64,000 nucleotides of DNA from contig NZ_JANQNS010000013.1 of the NCBI RefSeq assembly GCF_028279465.1, positions 124,001 through 188,000 on the forward strand. Reading direction: 5' to 3'. Positions 51,095-60,707 of the stretch are shown here, one piece after another; position 1 is the first letter of the stretch, and each line of letters starts with the position of its first letter. The position numbers and the translations under genes were made by a program. The notes beneath the pieces are model-generated. The model was not told where the DNA came from. It ran no database searches and worked only from the letters and a program-made list of their open reading frames with translations. This DNA comes from Parasphingopyxis sp. GTDB taxonomy: Bacteria > Pseudomonadota > Alphaproteobacteria > Sphingomonadales > Sphingomonadaceae.

Positions 51095-52054
51095 ATGCGT
51101 GCCGAGCTTGAGATATTCAGAGCCCTTGCCGATCCGACCCGTTTGCGGATCGTCGCGTTGCTGCGCGCAATGGAGCTGTCCGTCGGCGAGCTGGCCCAGG
51201 TTCTCGGTCAAAGTCAGCCGCGCGTCTCCCGCCATGCGAAAATTCTCGTCGATGCCGGGCTGGCCGAACGCCGCAAGGAAGGGAGTTGGGTCTTTCTCGG
51301 GCTCGGCGATCCGGCACGCGTGCGGCCGTTATTGAACGCGATCGACGGCTGGTCGGAAGAGGGCGAGGATCACTGGATGCGCGCCGATGTTGCGCGCCTC
51401 GAAGCAGTCCGCGCCGATCGCCAGGTGGCAGCGCAAGCCTATTTCGCCGCCCATGCCGATGAATGGGATGCGATCCGCTCGCTTCATGTCGCCGAAAGCG
51501 AAGTCGAGGCCGCGATGCGCCGCGCGCTCGATACCGACGATATCGGCCGTCTTGTCGATATCGGCACGGGAACGGGGCGGATTCTCGAACTGTTCGCGGG
51601 CCGCGCCGATAGCGCGATCGGCATCGACCGGAGCCCGGAGATGCTGCGGCTGGCGCGCGCCAAGCTTGCCGAAGCCGAACTCGACACGGCCGAAATCCGC
51701 CAGGGCGACATGTACGCGCTCGCCTTGCCGGACCGGACAGCGGATACGGTGACCCTGCATCAGGTGCTGCACTATGCGCAGCAGCCGGCCGCGGCGATCG
51801 CGGAGGCCGCGCGCATACTCGATAGCGATGGGCGATTGCTGATCGTCGATTTCGCCGCCCATGAGCGCGAGGATTTGCGCAGCGAGGCGGCCCATGCACG
51901 GCTCGGTTTTTCCGACGAACAGATCGGCAAATGGTTTGCCGATGCGGGCATGGAGGGCGGCCTGTTCGAAGAGCTCGAAGGCGAGGAGCTGACGGTGAAA
52001 TTATGGCTGGGGCGGCGCAAGGCCGACCGGCGGTTGAAGGTGGTGGCGGCATGA
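51095..52054 (+). CDS. ArsR-type regulator fused to a SAM methyltransferase domain
   Basis: 319 residues. Residues 1-95: ArsR winged helix (LEIFRALADPTRLRIVALLR, GELAQVLGQSQPRVSRHAKI and LVDAGLAERRKEGSWVFLGL) without metal-site cysteines. Residues about 140-310: class I methyltransferase with motif I VDIGTGTGRILELFAG and GIDRSPEMLRLARAKLAEAE. In proteobacteria ArsR regulators linked to metF/metH sense S-adenosylhomocysteine (SahR, recalled). The methyltransferase fold here is a natural SAM/SAH sensor. It overlaps metF by ATGA. No ribosome site precedes the start. Confidence 0.88.
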   Translation: MRAELEIFRALADPTRLRIVALLRAMELSVGELAQVLGQSQPRVSRHAKILVDAGLAERRKEGSWVFLGLGDPARVRPLLNAIDGWSEEGEDHWMRADVARLEAVRADRQVAAQAYFAAHADEWDAIRSLHVAESEVEAAMRRALDTDDIGRLVDIGTGTGRILELFAGRADSAIGIDRSPEMLRLARAKLAEAELDTAEIRQGDMYALALPDRTADTVTLHQVLHYAQQPAAAIAEAARILDSDGRLLIVDFAAHEREDLRSEAAHARLGFSDEQIGKWFADAGMEGGLFEELEGEELTVKLWLGRRKADRRLKVVAA

Positions 52055-53007
52055 ATTTGACGGTCGATCAATTGCATGAAGCGCGCCGCGCGGTCGACGA
52101 TCCGCTGTTCGCGGACCTTGCCGGCGATGCGCAGATATCGTTCGAATTCTTCCCGCCCAAGACGGAGAAGATGGAAGCGACGCTGTGGGACTCGGTCAAG
52201 ATGCTCGAGCCGCTCGGCCCGCGATTCGTGTCAGTCACCTATGGCGCGGGCGGCTCGACGCGCGAGCGGACCCATGCGACGGTCCGCCGGATCGTTAGGG
52301 AAACGCCGATCAAGGCGGCCGCGCACCTGACCTGTGTCGATGCCAGCAAGGCTGAGATTGAAGAGGTCATCAGCGATTATTGGGATGCGGGCGTGCGCCA
52401 TATCGTCGCGCTGCGCGGCGATCCGCCGCGCAAGGGCGATACGTTCGAAACATTCCAGCCGCACCCGGACGGTTATAAGAGCGCGGCGGACCTCGTCGCG
52501 GGCATCAAGGCCTTCAAGCCGTTCGAAGTGTCCGTCGCCGCCTATCCCGAGGTCCATCCCGAAGCCGATTCAGCTCAGGCCGATCTCGACAATCTCAAGC
52601 GCAAGCTGGATGCGGGCGCCAATCGCGCGATCACGCAGTTCTTTTTCACGGCCGAGAATTTCTTCCGTTTCCGTGACGAGGCGGCCGCGGCCGGGATCGA
52701 TGCGGAAATCGTGCCGGGCATATTGCCGATATCCAATGTCGCGACGACCAAGCGGATCGCCGGCATGTGCGGGGCGGCGATACCGGCCTGGATGGACCGG
52801 CTGTTCGACGGGCTCGACGCATTGCCCGCTGCGCGCCAGCTGATATCGGCGACCGTCGCCGCCGAGCTCTGCCGCAAGCTTTATGCGGGCGGGGTTCGCG
52901 AATTCCATTTCTACACGCTCAACCGGGCCGAGCTGAGTTACGCGATCTGCCATTTGCTCGGCATCCGGCCGGTTGAAGAGGATAAGACAAAGGAGACAGC
53001 GCAATGA
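52051..53007 (+). CDS. metF: Methylenetetrahydrofolate reductase
   Basis: 318 residues, FAD-dependent TIM barrel that makes 5-methyl-THF for methionine synthesis. QISFEFFPPKTEKMEATLWD (catalytic Glu), FVSVTYGAGGSTRERT, HLTCVDASKAEIEEVISDYW, IVALRGDPPRKG and ITQFFFTAENFFRF are family landmarks. It starts inside the regulator stop codon and ends inside the metH start codon (ATGA at both junctions), so the regulator, MetF and the homocysteine module are made in step. Confidence 0.96.
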   Translation: MNLTVDQLHEARRAVDDPLFADLAGDAQISFEFFPPKTEKMEATLWDSVKMLEPLGPRFVSVTYGAGGSTRERTHATVRRIVRETPIKAAAHLTCVDASKAEIEEVISDYWDAGVRHIVALRGDPPRKGDTFETFQPHPDGYKSAADLVAGIKAFKPFEVSVAAYPEVHPEADSAQADLDNLKRKLDAGANRAITQFFFTAENFFRFRDEAAAAGIDAEIVPGILPISNVATTKRIAGMCGAAIPAWMDRLFDGLDALPAARQLISATVAAELCRKLYAGGVREFHFYTLNRAELSYAICHLLGIRPVEEDKTKETAQ

Positions 53008-54065
53008 ATGCTCCGCACACCACCGCACGTGAGCGTCTGAACGAAGTCGCCAAGACCGGCATCGTCATCAAGGACGGCCCCTATGGCACCGCGATCCAGG
53101 CGGAAAAACTCACTGCTGAACAATATGCCGGCGATACCGGCCTCGCCCTGGATCAGAACGGCAACAACGATCTGGTGAATCTCACCCAACCGCAGGTGAT
53201 CCGCAAGATTTGCGACAGCTATATAGCAGCAGGCGCAGTCGTACTGGCGACCAACACATTCAACGCAAACCGTATCAGCCAGGCCGATTATGGCGCTGAG
53301 CATTTGGTGCATGACATCAATCTCGCGGCGGCCAAGATCATCCGCGAGGCGTGCGACGATGCGACGGCGAAAGACGGAAAAGAGCGTTTCGTGTGCGGGG
53401 CGATGGGGCCGACCAACAAGACCCTGTCGTTGAGCCCGGATGTCGAAGATCCCGGCTATCGCGAAGTCAGTTTCGATTTTGTGAAGGACGTTTACAAGGA
53501 ACAGGCTGCGGCGCTGCTTGAGGGCGGGTGCGATTTCATCCTGATCGAGACGGTGTTCGACACGCTCAACTGTAAGGCAGCGATTGTCGGTGTGAAGGAA
53601 TTGGAGATTGAGCGCGGCGCTGACGTGCCGATGTTTATTTCCATGACCGTTACTGACAAGTCCGGGCGTAATCTGTCAGGCCACACGGTCGAGGCGTTCT
53701 GGAACACGGTGCGCCACGCGAAGCCCGCCGCGATGGGTCTCAATTGCAGCTTTGGCGCCGAACAATTGCGCCCGCATGTGCAGACACTCTCTGAGACGGC
53801 CGATACGCTGTTATTCGCATATCCCAACGCCGGATTGCCTAACGATCTGGGCGAATATGATGAACCGCCGGAGACCACGGCCGAGTTCGTTTCAGCCTGG
53901 GCTCGCGAAGGCTTTGTCAACATTCTGGGCGGATGCTGCGGAACCACCCCTGATCATATCGCTGCAATCGCCGAGGCGGTAAGCGGGGTCGAACCACGCA
54001 CCAGCAAGAAAGCGGACCCGGCCATGCGCCTGGCGGGTCTCGATCCTTTCAAGATTGCGAGCTGA
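53004..54065 (+). CDS. metH: Methionine synthase, homocysteine-binding module
   Basis: 353 residues equal to the N-terminal domain of MetH. DGPYGTAIQAEKL, TNTFNANRISQADYG, FVCGAMGPTNKTLS, FDTLNCKAAI, and the zinc-ligand cysteines in AMGLNCSFGAEQ and ILGGCCGTTPDHIAAIAEA. It activates homocysteine thiolate and must associate with the separately encoded folate/B12 module 140 bp downstream. Such a split metH is seen in several alphaproteobacteria. Confidence 0.94.
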   Translation: MNAPHTTARERLNEVAKTGIVIKDGPYGTAIQAEKLTAEQYAGDTGLALDQNGNNDLVNLTQPQVIRKICDSYIAAGAVVLATNTFNANRISQADYGAEHLVHDINLAAAKIIREACDDATAKDGKERFVCGAMGPTNKTLSLSPDVEDPGYREVSFDFVKDVYKEQAAALLEGGCDFILIETVFDTLNCKAAIVGVKELEIERGADVPMFISMTVTDKSGRNLSGHTVEAFWNTVRHAKPAAMGLNCSFGAEQLRPHVQTLSETADTLLFAYPNAGLPNDLGEYDEPPETTAEFVSAWAREGFVNILGGCCGTTPDHIAAIAEAVSGVEPRTSKKADPAMRLAGLDPFKIAS

Positions 54066-54206
54066 TAACCTCGCCCTGTTCATGCCAAGCCTGTCGAAAC
54101 TCAGTTTTTTCGCCGACCCAACGCAAGAAGTGAGGCGCAGGCCCATTCGACTGTGGTCTGGACAGATTTCGACACGATCAGGGTGCGTAGATCGAAAGAC
54201 CAGATT

Positions 54207-56846
54207 GTGACTACCCAAGCAGCCTCGACCTTCATCAATATCGGTGAGCGCACCAATGTGACCGGCAGTGCCCGGTTCAAAAAGCTCATCATGGCCGACG
54301 ACTATGCAACCGCTGTCGAGGTCGCGCGCCAGCAGGTCGAAAACGGGGCGCAGGTGATCGACGTCAATATGGATGAAGGGTTGCTCGACGCAGAAAAGGC
54401 GATGACGACCTTCCTCAAGCTGATCGCCGCCGAACCCGATATCGCGCGCGTACCGATCATGATCGATAGCTCGAAATGGTCGGTGATCGAGGCCGGGCTC
54501 AAATGCGTGTCGGGCAAGCCGATCGTCAATTCGATCAGCATGAAGGAGGGCGAGGAGGAGTTTCTCGCCCATGCCCGTAAATGCATGAATTATGGTGCCG
54601 CCGCCGTGGTTATGGCGTTCGACGAAACCGGGCAGGCTGATACCAAAGACCGCAAAGTCGAAATCTGCAAGCGCGCCTACGACCTTTTGGTCGCAGAGGG
54701 CTTTCCGCCTGAAGAGATCATCTTCGATCCAAACATCTTTGCGGTTGCGACCGGGATCGAGGAGCACAACCGCTATGGGCTCGACTTCATAGAAGCGGTG
54801 AAAGAGATCAAGGCACTATGTCCGCACGCCAAAACGAGCGGCGGATTATCCAATCTTTCCTTCAGCTTTCGTGGCAACGAGACCGTGCGCCGGGCGATGC
54901 ATTCGGTGTTCCTGTATCATGCAATTCCCGCCGGCCTCGATATGGCGATCGTCAATGCGGGACAGCTGGATGTCTATGACACGATCGATCCTGTCCTGCG
55001 CGAGGCGTGCGAAGATGTGATCCTTATGCGCGACGTGGAGGGAGATGAAACCGCCACTGAACGGCTTATTGCGCTGGCCGAAAGCTATAAGGGCAAGTCC
55101 AAGGAAGACGACAAACAGGCCGAGGAATGGCGCGGCTGGGAAGTGGTCAAGCGGCTCGAATATGCGCTTGTCAAAGGCATTGATGCGCATGTCGTCGACG
55201 ATACTGAGGAAGCGCGCCAGGCGATCTTCGATCGCGGCGGCAAGCCGATCGAGGTGATCGAAGGCCCTCTCATGGACGGCATGAACGTCGTCGGCGATCT
55301 CTTCGGCTCGGGGAAAATGTTCCTGCCGCAGGTCGTCAAATCGGCGCGCGTGATGAAGAAGGCTGTCGCCCATTTGCTGCCCTTTATCGAAGCGGAGAAA
55401 GACGAGAGCGCCAAGGGCAAGGGCACGATCATCATGGCGACGGTCAAAGGCGATGTGCACGATATCGGCAAGAATATCGTCGGCGTCGTGCTGCAGTGCA
55501 ACGGCTTCGAGGTCGTCGATCTCGGTGTGATGGTGCCGTGGAGCGATATTCTCGAAGCGGCGAATGAGAATGATGCCGATATGATCGGGCTCTCCGGCCT
55601 CATCACGCCCTCGCTCGACGAGATGGTCACGGTTGCCGAGGAAATGGACCGGGCGAATATGCAGGTGCCGCTGCTGATCGGCGGCGCGACGACGAGCCGG
55701 GTGCATACGGCGCTGCGCATCGAACCGGCCTATGCGGGCCCGACCATCCATGTCCTCGATGCAAGCCGCGCCGTCGGCGTCGCCTCGACGCTCGTGTCGC
55801 AGACCCAGCGCGACCCGTTCGTCGAACAGGTCGCTAATGATTATGACGAGATCCGCACGGCGCGCGAGGGTCGGGGGGCGAGCAAGCTCGTCTCGCTGGA
55901 GGACGCGCGCGCCAACGGTTTTGAAGCCGATCTGTCGCTGAAGGCGCCGGCACCTGCGAAGCCCGGATTGCATGTCTTCGAGGATTGGGCGCTCGATGAT
56001 CTGCGCAACTATATCGACTGGACGCCCTTCTTCCGCGCCTGGGAGCTGGCGGGCTCCTATCCCGCGATCCTCGACGATGAGATCGTCGGCGAAAGCGCGC
56101 GCGATCTGTTCCGCGACGGACAGGCGATGCTCGATACGATTATCGCGGAGGGTTGGCTGAAACCCCGTGCCGTCGCGGGTCTGTGGGAATGCCGCCGGGA
56201 TGGGGACGATATCGTCGTGGTCGATGAGGGCCGCGAACACAGGCTGCCCATGCTCCGCCAGCAGGTACTCAAACGCTCGGGCCGCCCCAATATGTGCCTG
56301 GCGGATTTCATCGATCCGGCCGGCGACTGGATCGGCGGCTTCGCCGTGTGCGCCGGCCATGGCATCGATGATCATATCGCGCGCTTCAAGGCCGAGACCG
56401 ACGATTATTCCGACATTCTCCTGAAGGCGCTGGCCGACCGGCTCGCCGAAGCCTTTGCCGAGCGTATGCATGCCCATATCCGCACGAAACTCTGGGGCTA
56501 TGCGCCGGACGAGGATTTCACGAACGAAGAACTGATCCGCGAGAAATATACCGGCATCCGCCCCGCGCCCGGCTATCCGGCCTGCCCGGACCACAGCCTC
56601 AAGCCGCTGCTGTTCGAATTGCTCGGCGGCGGGTCGGGACATAATGGCCCGGCCGGGATCGAGCTGACCGAAAGCTTCGCCATGTGGCCGACGGCGGCCG
56701 TGTCCGGCTTCTATTTCGGCCATCCGCAGTCGCAATATTTTGGCGTCGCCAAGGTCGCCGAGGATCAGCTCGAGGAATATGCAGAGCGCCGCGCCGTCGA
56801 TCTCGACACCGCGAGGCGCTGGCTGCGCCCGAATCTCGAAGTCTGA
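54207..56846 (+). CDS. metH: Methionine synthase, folate-cobalamin-reactivation module
   Basis: 879 residues from GTG 54207; GTG 54153 is an in-frame alternative. Pterin-binding domain ([33 protein letters not shown]), cobalamin domain with the B12-ligand His418 in [20 protein letters not shown] and the [11 protein letters not shown] loop, then the C-terminal AdoMet reactivation domain ([40 protein letters not shown]). Lacks the homocysteine domain, supplied by the preceding gene. The 141-bp gap between the two contains GCCTGTCGAA, possibly a decayed REP core. Confidence 0.95.
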   Translation: MTTQAASTFINIGERTNVTGSARFKKLIMADDYATAVEVARQQVENGAQVIDVNMDEGLLDAEKAMTTFLKLIAAEPDIARVPIMIDSSKWSVIEAGLKCVSGKPIVNSISMKEGEEEFLAHARKCMNYGAAAVVMAFDETGQADTKDRKVEICKRAYDLLVAEGFPPEEIIFDPNIFAVATGIEEHNRYGLDFIEAVKEIKALCPHAKTSGGLSNLSFSFRGNETVRRAMHSVFLYHAIPAGLDMAIVNAGQLDVYDTIDPVLREACEDVILMRDVEGDETATERLIALAESYKGKSKEDDKQAEEWRGWEVVKRLEYALVKGIDAHVVDDTEEARQAIFDRGGKPIEVIEGPLMDGMNVVGDLFGSGKMFLPQVVKSARVMKKAVAHLLPFIEAEKDESAKGKGTIIMATVKGDVHDIGKNIVGVVLQCNGFEVVDLGVMVPWSDILEAANENDADMIGLSGLITPSLDEMVTVAEEMDRANMQVPLLIGGATTSRVHTALRIEPAYAGPTIHVLDASRAVGVASTLVSQTQRDPFVEQVANDYDEIRTAREGRGASKLVSLEDARANGFEADLSLKAPAPAKPGLHVFEDWALDDLRNYIDWTPFFRAWELAGSYPAILDDEIVGESARDLFRDGQAMLDTIIAEGWLKPRAVAGLWECRRDGDDIVVVDEGREHRLPMLRQQVLKRSGRPNMCLADFIDPAGDWIGGFAVCAGHGIDDHIARFKAETDDYSDILLKALADRLAEAFAERMHAHIRTKLWGYAPDEDFTNEELIREKYTGIRPAPGYPACPDHSLKPLLFELLGGGSGHNGPAGIELTESFAMWPTAAVSGFYFGHPQSQYFGVAKVAEDQLEEYAERRAVDLDTARRWLRPNLEV

Positions 56847-56863
56847 AAGGCGCGAAAAGAGCG

Positions 56864-56915
56864 TTAACGCGCCGAAAAGACGATCTTAACCACGAACATT
56901 CGGACTTTCTTAACC
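56864..56915. promoter_or_regulatory. Three TTAAC sites upstream of micropeptide ORF
   Basis: TTAAC at 56864-56868, 56886-56890 and 56910-56914, spaced 22 and 24 bp (about two helical turns), in the gap after metH. TTAAC is the half-site of CtrA-type regulators in alphaproteobacteria, whose full site is TTAA-N7-TTAA; here the spacing differs, so assignment is tentative. Confidence 0.35.
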
Positions 56916-56954
56916 GCCCGACGGTCAATCATCATGGCTCTCGGGAGTATTTCC

Positions 56955-57020
56955 ATGCGCGTTTCCCCTGTGATTATCATCGCCGTGCTTGCCGCGCTGC
57001 TCGCCCCGGCGGCCGCCTAG
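56955..57020 (+). CDS. Hydrophobic 21-residue micropeptide ORF
   Basis: ATG 56955 preceded by CGGGAG (56942-56947); predicted product begins MRVSPVIIIAVLAALLAPAA and ends after one more Ala. One Arg followed by a 17-residue hydrophobic segment: either a single-span membrane peptide or a lone signal sequence. An upstream ATG at 56934 would add seven residues. No homology can be judged at this length. Confidence 0.4.
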   Translation: MRVSPVIIIAVLAALLAPAAA

Positions 57021-57085
57021 CGGCGCGCTGCTCCGGGCTATTTGCCCAAATTGACATGATAGCACCCATCGCCGACACCGGGCGC

Positions 57086-58837
57086 ATGGGGGATGGACGT
57101 CTTACGCGCCTGATAGCGGCCATGACCGCGATGCTGTTTGCCGCGGCCGCGCATGCGCAGCCTGCCGAGCGCCCCAATATCGTTCTGATCGTCGCCGACG
57201 ATGTCGCCTTCACCGATTTCGGCGCCTATGGCAGCGAAATAGCCACGCCCAATATCGACGCGCTCGCGCGGCGCGGGACGATCTTCTCCAATTTCCACGC
57301 GACCCCGATGTGCGCGCCCTCCCGCGCCATGCTGATGACGGGCGTGAACAGCCATCGCGCGGGGATCGGCAACCTGCCCGAAACGACGCCGGAAGAGCAT
57401 CGCGGCGCACCCGCCTATCGCGGGTTGCTGGCCGAGGGCCTGCCGACGATCGCGACGCGCCTGCGATCGCGCGGCTATCGGACCTATATGACTGGCAAAT
57501 GGCATCTCGGGCACACGCCGGAGACGCTACCGAGCGCGCGGGGTTTCGATAGGACGTTCATCCTCGATTCCACCGGCGCGGACAATTGGGAACACCGGCC
57601 CTATCTGCCCTATTATGATCGCGCCGAATGGTTCGCGGACGGCGAACCGGTCGATACGCTGCCCGACGATTTCTATTCGTCCGATTTTCTCGTCGATCGC
57701 ATGATCGATTTTGTCGGGACGGCGGACGCGGACGCACCCTTCTTCGCCTATATCGGCTTTCTCGCGATCCACATTCCGGTGCAGGCACCGCGCGACTATA
57801 CGATGCGCTATGCCGATACCTATCGCGATGGCTGGCAGGCGCATCGCGAGCGCCGCCATGCCGCGGCCGTGGAGGCGGGCCTGGTCCCGGCGAATGCGCC
57901 GCTTGGCGGGTTTCATCCGGACTTGCAGGACTGGGACGATCTGAGCGCCGAAGAGCAGGCTTGGTATGCGCGGGCGATGGCCGTGAATGCGGGCATGCTC
58001 GAAGCGATGGATCATCATCTCGGCCGGCTGATCGCGCATCTGCAAGAGATCGGCGAATATGAGAATACGATCTTCATCGTCACCTCGGACAATGGCCCGG
58101 AAGGCAATGCGCCGGGCGGCAATCTGATCATGAACGCCTGGATGTGGCTCGTCGGCTATTCGACCGATATCGAGACCATGGGAGAGCGCGGCAGCTTCGG
58201 CTATATCGGGCCCGAATGGGCAAGCGCCAATGCGTCTCCGCACAGCCTGTTCAAATTTTACGCGAACGAGGGCGGCACGCGCGTGCCGTTGATCGTCGCG
58301 GGGCCGGGCGTCGCGGCAGGTGCGATGGCGGACCAGCTTAGCCTGATCAGCGACATTCCGGCGACTATTGCGGCGTTGGCCGATGCGAATGGCGAGGGAA
58401 TGACAGGTCGCAGCCTGATGCCGGTGCTGACTGGCGAGGACGCGCCCATCTATGGTCCCGAAGACAGTTTTGGGATCGAGACCGCGGGGCGCATGGCCTT
58501 CTACCGGGGCCGCTACAAGATCGTGCGCAACGGCCCGCCGCTGGGCGACAATGTCTGGCGGCTCTACGATCTCGAAACCGATCCCGGCGAAATGCGCGAC
58601 CTCTCCGCCAGCGAGCCCGAGCTGTTTGCCGAAATGCAGGACGGCTATGCGCGCTGGGCCGAAGAGAATGGCGTGCTCGAAATGCCCGAGGGCTACGATC
58701 CGATCGTGACACTGATGGAGCATAGCCGTGACCCGCTCCTCCGCCGCTATTGGTGGGTGTTGGCGCTGTTGGGCGGGGTCGTCCTGTTGCCGATCGCTAT
58801 TTTTCTCTATCGCCGCAGGATGCGCCGGGTGGCGTAG
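57086..58837 (+). CDS. Periplasmic sulfatase with C-terminal membrane anchor
   Basis: 583 residues from ATG 57086 (ATG 57056 possible). Signal peptide LTRLIAAMTAMLFAAAAHAQ. Type I sulfatase: RPNIVLIVADDVAFTDFGAY with metal-binding Asp residues, the formylglycine motif C76-A-P-S-R in TPMCAPSRAMLMTGVNSHRA, YMTGKWHLGH, and FIVTSDNGPEGNAPGGN. The Cys must be converted to formylglycine by an FGE that is not in the window. A final helix WWVLALLGGVVLLPIAIFLY and RRRMRR suggest attachment to the inner membrane, unusual for the arylsulfatase group. Substrate unknown. Confidence 0.88.
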   Translation: MGDGRLTRLIAAMTAMLFAAAAHAQPAERPNIVLIVADDVAFTDFGAYGSEIATPNIDALARRGTIFSNFHATPMCAPSRAMLMTGVNSHRAGIGNLPETTPEEHRGAPAYRGLLAEGLPTIATRLRSRGYRTYMTGKWHLGHTPETLPSARGFDRTFILDSTGADNWEHRPYLPYYDRAEWFADGEPVDTLPDDFYSSDFLVDRMIDFVGTADADAPFFAYIGFLAIHIPVQAPRDYTMRYADTYRDGWQAHRERRHAAAVEAGLVPANAPLGGFHPDLQDWDDLSAEEQAWYARAMAVNAGMLEAMDHHLGRLIAHLQEIGEYENTIFIVTSDNGPEGNAPGGNLIMNAWMWLVGYSTDIETMGERGSFGYIGPEWASANASPHSLFKFYANEGGTRVPLIVAGPGVAAGAMADQLSLISDIPATIAALADANGEGMTGRSLMPVLTGEDAPIYGPEDSFGIETAGRMAFYRGRYKIVRNGPPLGDNVWRLYDLETDPGEMRDLSASEPELFAEMQDGYARWAEENGVLEMPEGYDPIVTLMEHSRDPLLRRYWWVLALLGGVVLLPIAIFLYRRRMRRVA

Positions 58838-58986
58838 AAGCGACTTGCAATGTTGGAGATAGCCGCGTCTGGTCGATGCGCTCCGATAGAAAACAAGCCG
58901 GCGCGAAGGCTAAAATACCGTACGTCGAAAAAGGCCGCTACGTGCCTACTTTGTAAACTTTGTAGGAATGACAGTCCGCTGTTCGC

Positions 58987-60639
58987 CTATGGGCAATTCG
59001 TCTCCGCCACGCCCGGCATCAGGTCGAGGCACCGCCCGTCGATCTCGACATCCGAGATATCGAGGCCGATCAGCGAGGCCAGCGTCGGCAGGATATCGAC
59101 CGTCATGACGCCGAGTGGCTGTTCGATATGTTCCGCGCCCGGCCACCAGAAGAGGATCGGGACGCGCCGGTCATAGTCCCAAACGCTGCCATGGGTCGCG
59201 ACATAGGCGCCGGGAACAGGCTCGGGGATCGGCGTCACGCGCGGCTGCAGCACGACGATGAAATCGCCCGAGCGGTCCGGGTGGAAACTGGCGCGCACGC
59301 GATCGAGCACCGTCCAATGTTCGGGCGGAGCGTCGGTGACCGACTGCGCCATGATCTCGTCACGCCCGAAGACGTGATAGACCTGGCTGTGGGCGGAGAT
59401 CATCGCAATCGCCCGGTCGATCACTTCGGCGCGGCGATCTTCGGGCACCGAACGGTCCACGTAAAAGTCACCGAACGGGCTGTCGGCACGCAGGATCGGC
59501 GCTTCGAGGCCGGTTTCGGCGGCGAGCCGTTCGTCGAGCGTTTCGAAGCCCGGGAGCAGGCGCGCGGCGCGCGGGGCCGCCTGTTCGGTCTGCCGCTCGG
59601 GCAGGTCGAGCCCGCCATGATCGGATGTCAGCATCACGACATAGTTGATGTTGCGCGCGTCGAGCCGGTTGAAGAAATCGCCGAGCATCGCATCGAGCGC
59701 GCTGAGCTGAACGCACATTTCGACGCCATGGGTGCCATAGGCATGGCCGATATAGTCGGTCGCCGAAAGGCCGATGGCGAGCAGGTCCGTCGTGCCCCGC
59801 TGGCCGAGCTCGAGCTCCGCGACCAAATCGGCGGCGAGCACCAGCGTCAGCAGATCGCCCTCGGGCGAGGCGAGTATCTCCCGGCCGCTCGTCGTCGGAC
59901 CGCGCGAGAAGAGATGGGTGCCGACCGTATGGCCGTCGCCGATTGGGATGGCGCGGTTATAGGGCGCGCAATGCTGGGGCACCGGCAGCGGCTCGCGGCT
60001 GGAGACCGCGGCCTGTATGGCCGTTTCGTTGATCCAGCGCAGCGCGTCCGGCCGTTCGCGCCCTTCGAAGGTCGTAAAACCCGCATCGCCGGGCCAGAAG
60101 AAATGATCGGCCTCGACGCCCCCCAGCATGACCGCCGCGCGATCCTTGCCCGCCACGGACACGACCTGGCTCGCCGCGTCCACGCGCTGGATGAGATCCC
60201 CGAGCGTCGGCACGAGGAGGAAATTCGTCGACACCGTATAGTCGTCGGACGAGGAGCCTTGGACGCTCGGGTCTTCGGAACAATAGACCCGCGTATCCTC
60301 GCGCGTGACGCTCATATCGTACCAGCGATTGGCGACCACGCCCGTCCGCCCCGGATGCGATCCCGTCAGGATTGTCGAATGACCGGGGCAGGTTTCGGTT
60401 GCCGCATGCGCCTGATAGCCGGACGGGAAGACCGCGCCCTGGAGCAGCCGCGCAAAACCGCCCGTGAAATTCTGGCGGTGCTGAGCGAAGAGATCGGCGC
60501 TGAGCTGGTCGACCGAAATCGCCACGATCAGTTGCGGGGTTTCCGACTCGGCGGTCGCCGCGCCCGCGTCATCCTGCGCGAAGGCCGCGAACGGCAGGGA
60601 AAGCGCTGTAACCAGCGTGGCGATATGGGCGAATTTCAT
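58987..60639 (-). CDS. PhoK-like alkaline phosphatase
   Basis: 550 residues, signal peptide ending FAAFAQ. Nucleophile Thr83 in TETCPGHST, Asn104 in VVANRWYD, Lys165/Arg167 in VAGKDRAAV, metal sites SVDQLSAD, GLSATDYIGHAYGTHG, TSDHGG and VATHGSVWDYD. Compared with the residues I recall for Sphingomonas PhoK (Thr89, Asn110, Lys171, Arg173), all are offset by exactly six, which strongly supports orthology. A periplasmic enzyme releasing phosphate from many monoesters. It faces the sulfatase gene tail to tail. Confidence 0.9.
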   Translation of the reverse strand: MKFAHIATLVTALSLPFAAFAQDDAGAATAESETPQLIVAISVDQLSADLFAQHRQNFTGGFARLLQGAVFPSGYQAHAATETCPGHSTILTGSHPGRTGVVANRWYDMSVTREDTRVYCSEDPSVQGSSSDDYTVSTNFLLVPTLGDLIQRVDAASQVVSVAGKDRAAVMLGGVEADHFFWPGDAGFTTFEGRERPDALRWINETAIQAAVSSREPLPVPQHCAPYNRAIPIGDGHTVGTHLFSRGPTTSGREILASPEGDLLTLVLAADLVAELELGQRGTTDLLAIGLSATDYIGHAYGTHGVEMCVQLSALDAMLGDFFNRLDARNINYVVMLTSDHGGLDLPERQTEQAAPRAARLLPGFETLDERLAAETGLEAPILRADSPFGDFYVDRSVPEDRRAEVIDRAIAMISAHSQVYHVFGRDEIMAQSVTDAPPEHWTVLDRVRASFHPDRSGDFIVVLQPRVTPIPEPVPGAYVATHGSVWDYDRRVPILFWWPGAEHIEQPLGVMTVDILPTLASLIGLDISDVEIDGRCLDLMPGVAETNCP

Positions 60640-60707
60640 CGGACGACCCCTTGATAGTGCATGGCACGTTTCGCGTTGCTATAGCGCGCTCGCGAAGGAG
60701 CAAACAG

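Noticed and set aside
54084..54101. Degenerate copy of the GIY-YIG-associated repeat in the metH gap
   Set aside because: Only about 10 bases of the core (GCCTGTCGAA) agree with the variant family; too short to annotate as a repeat by itself.
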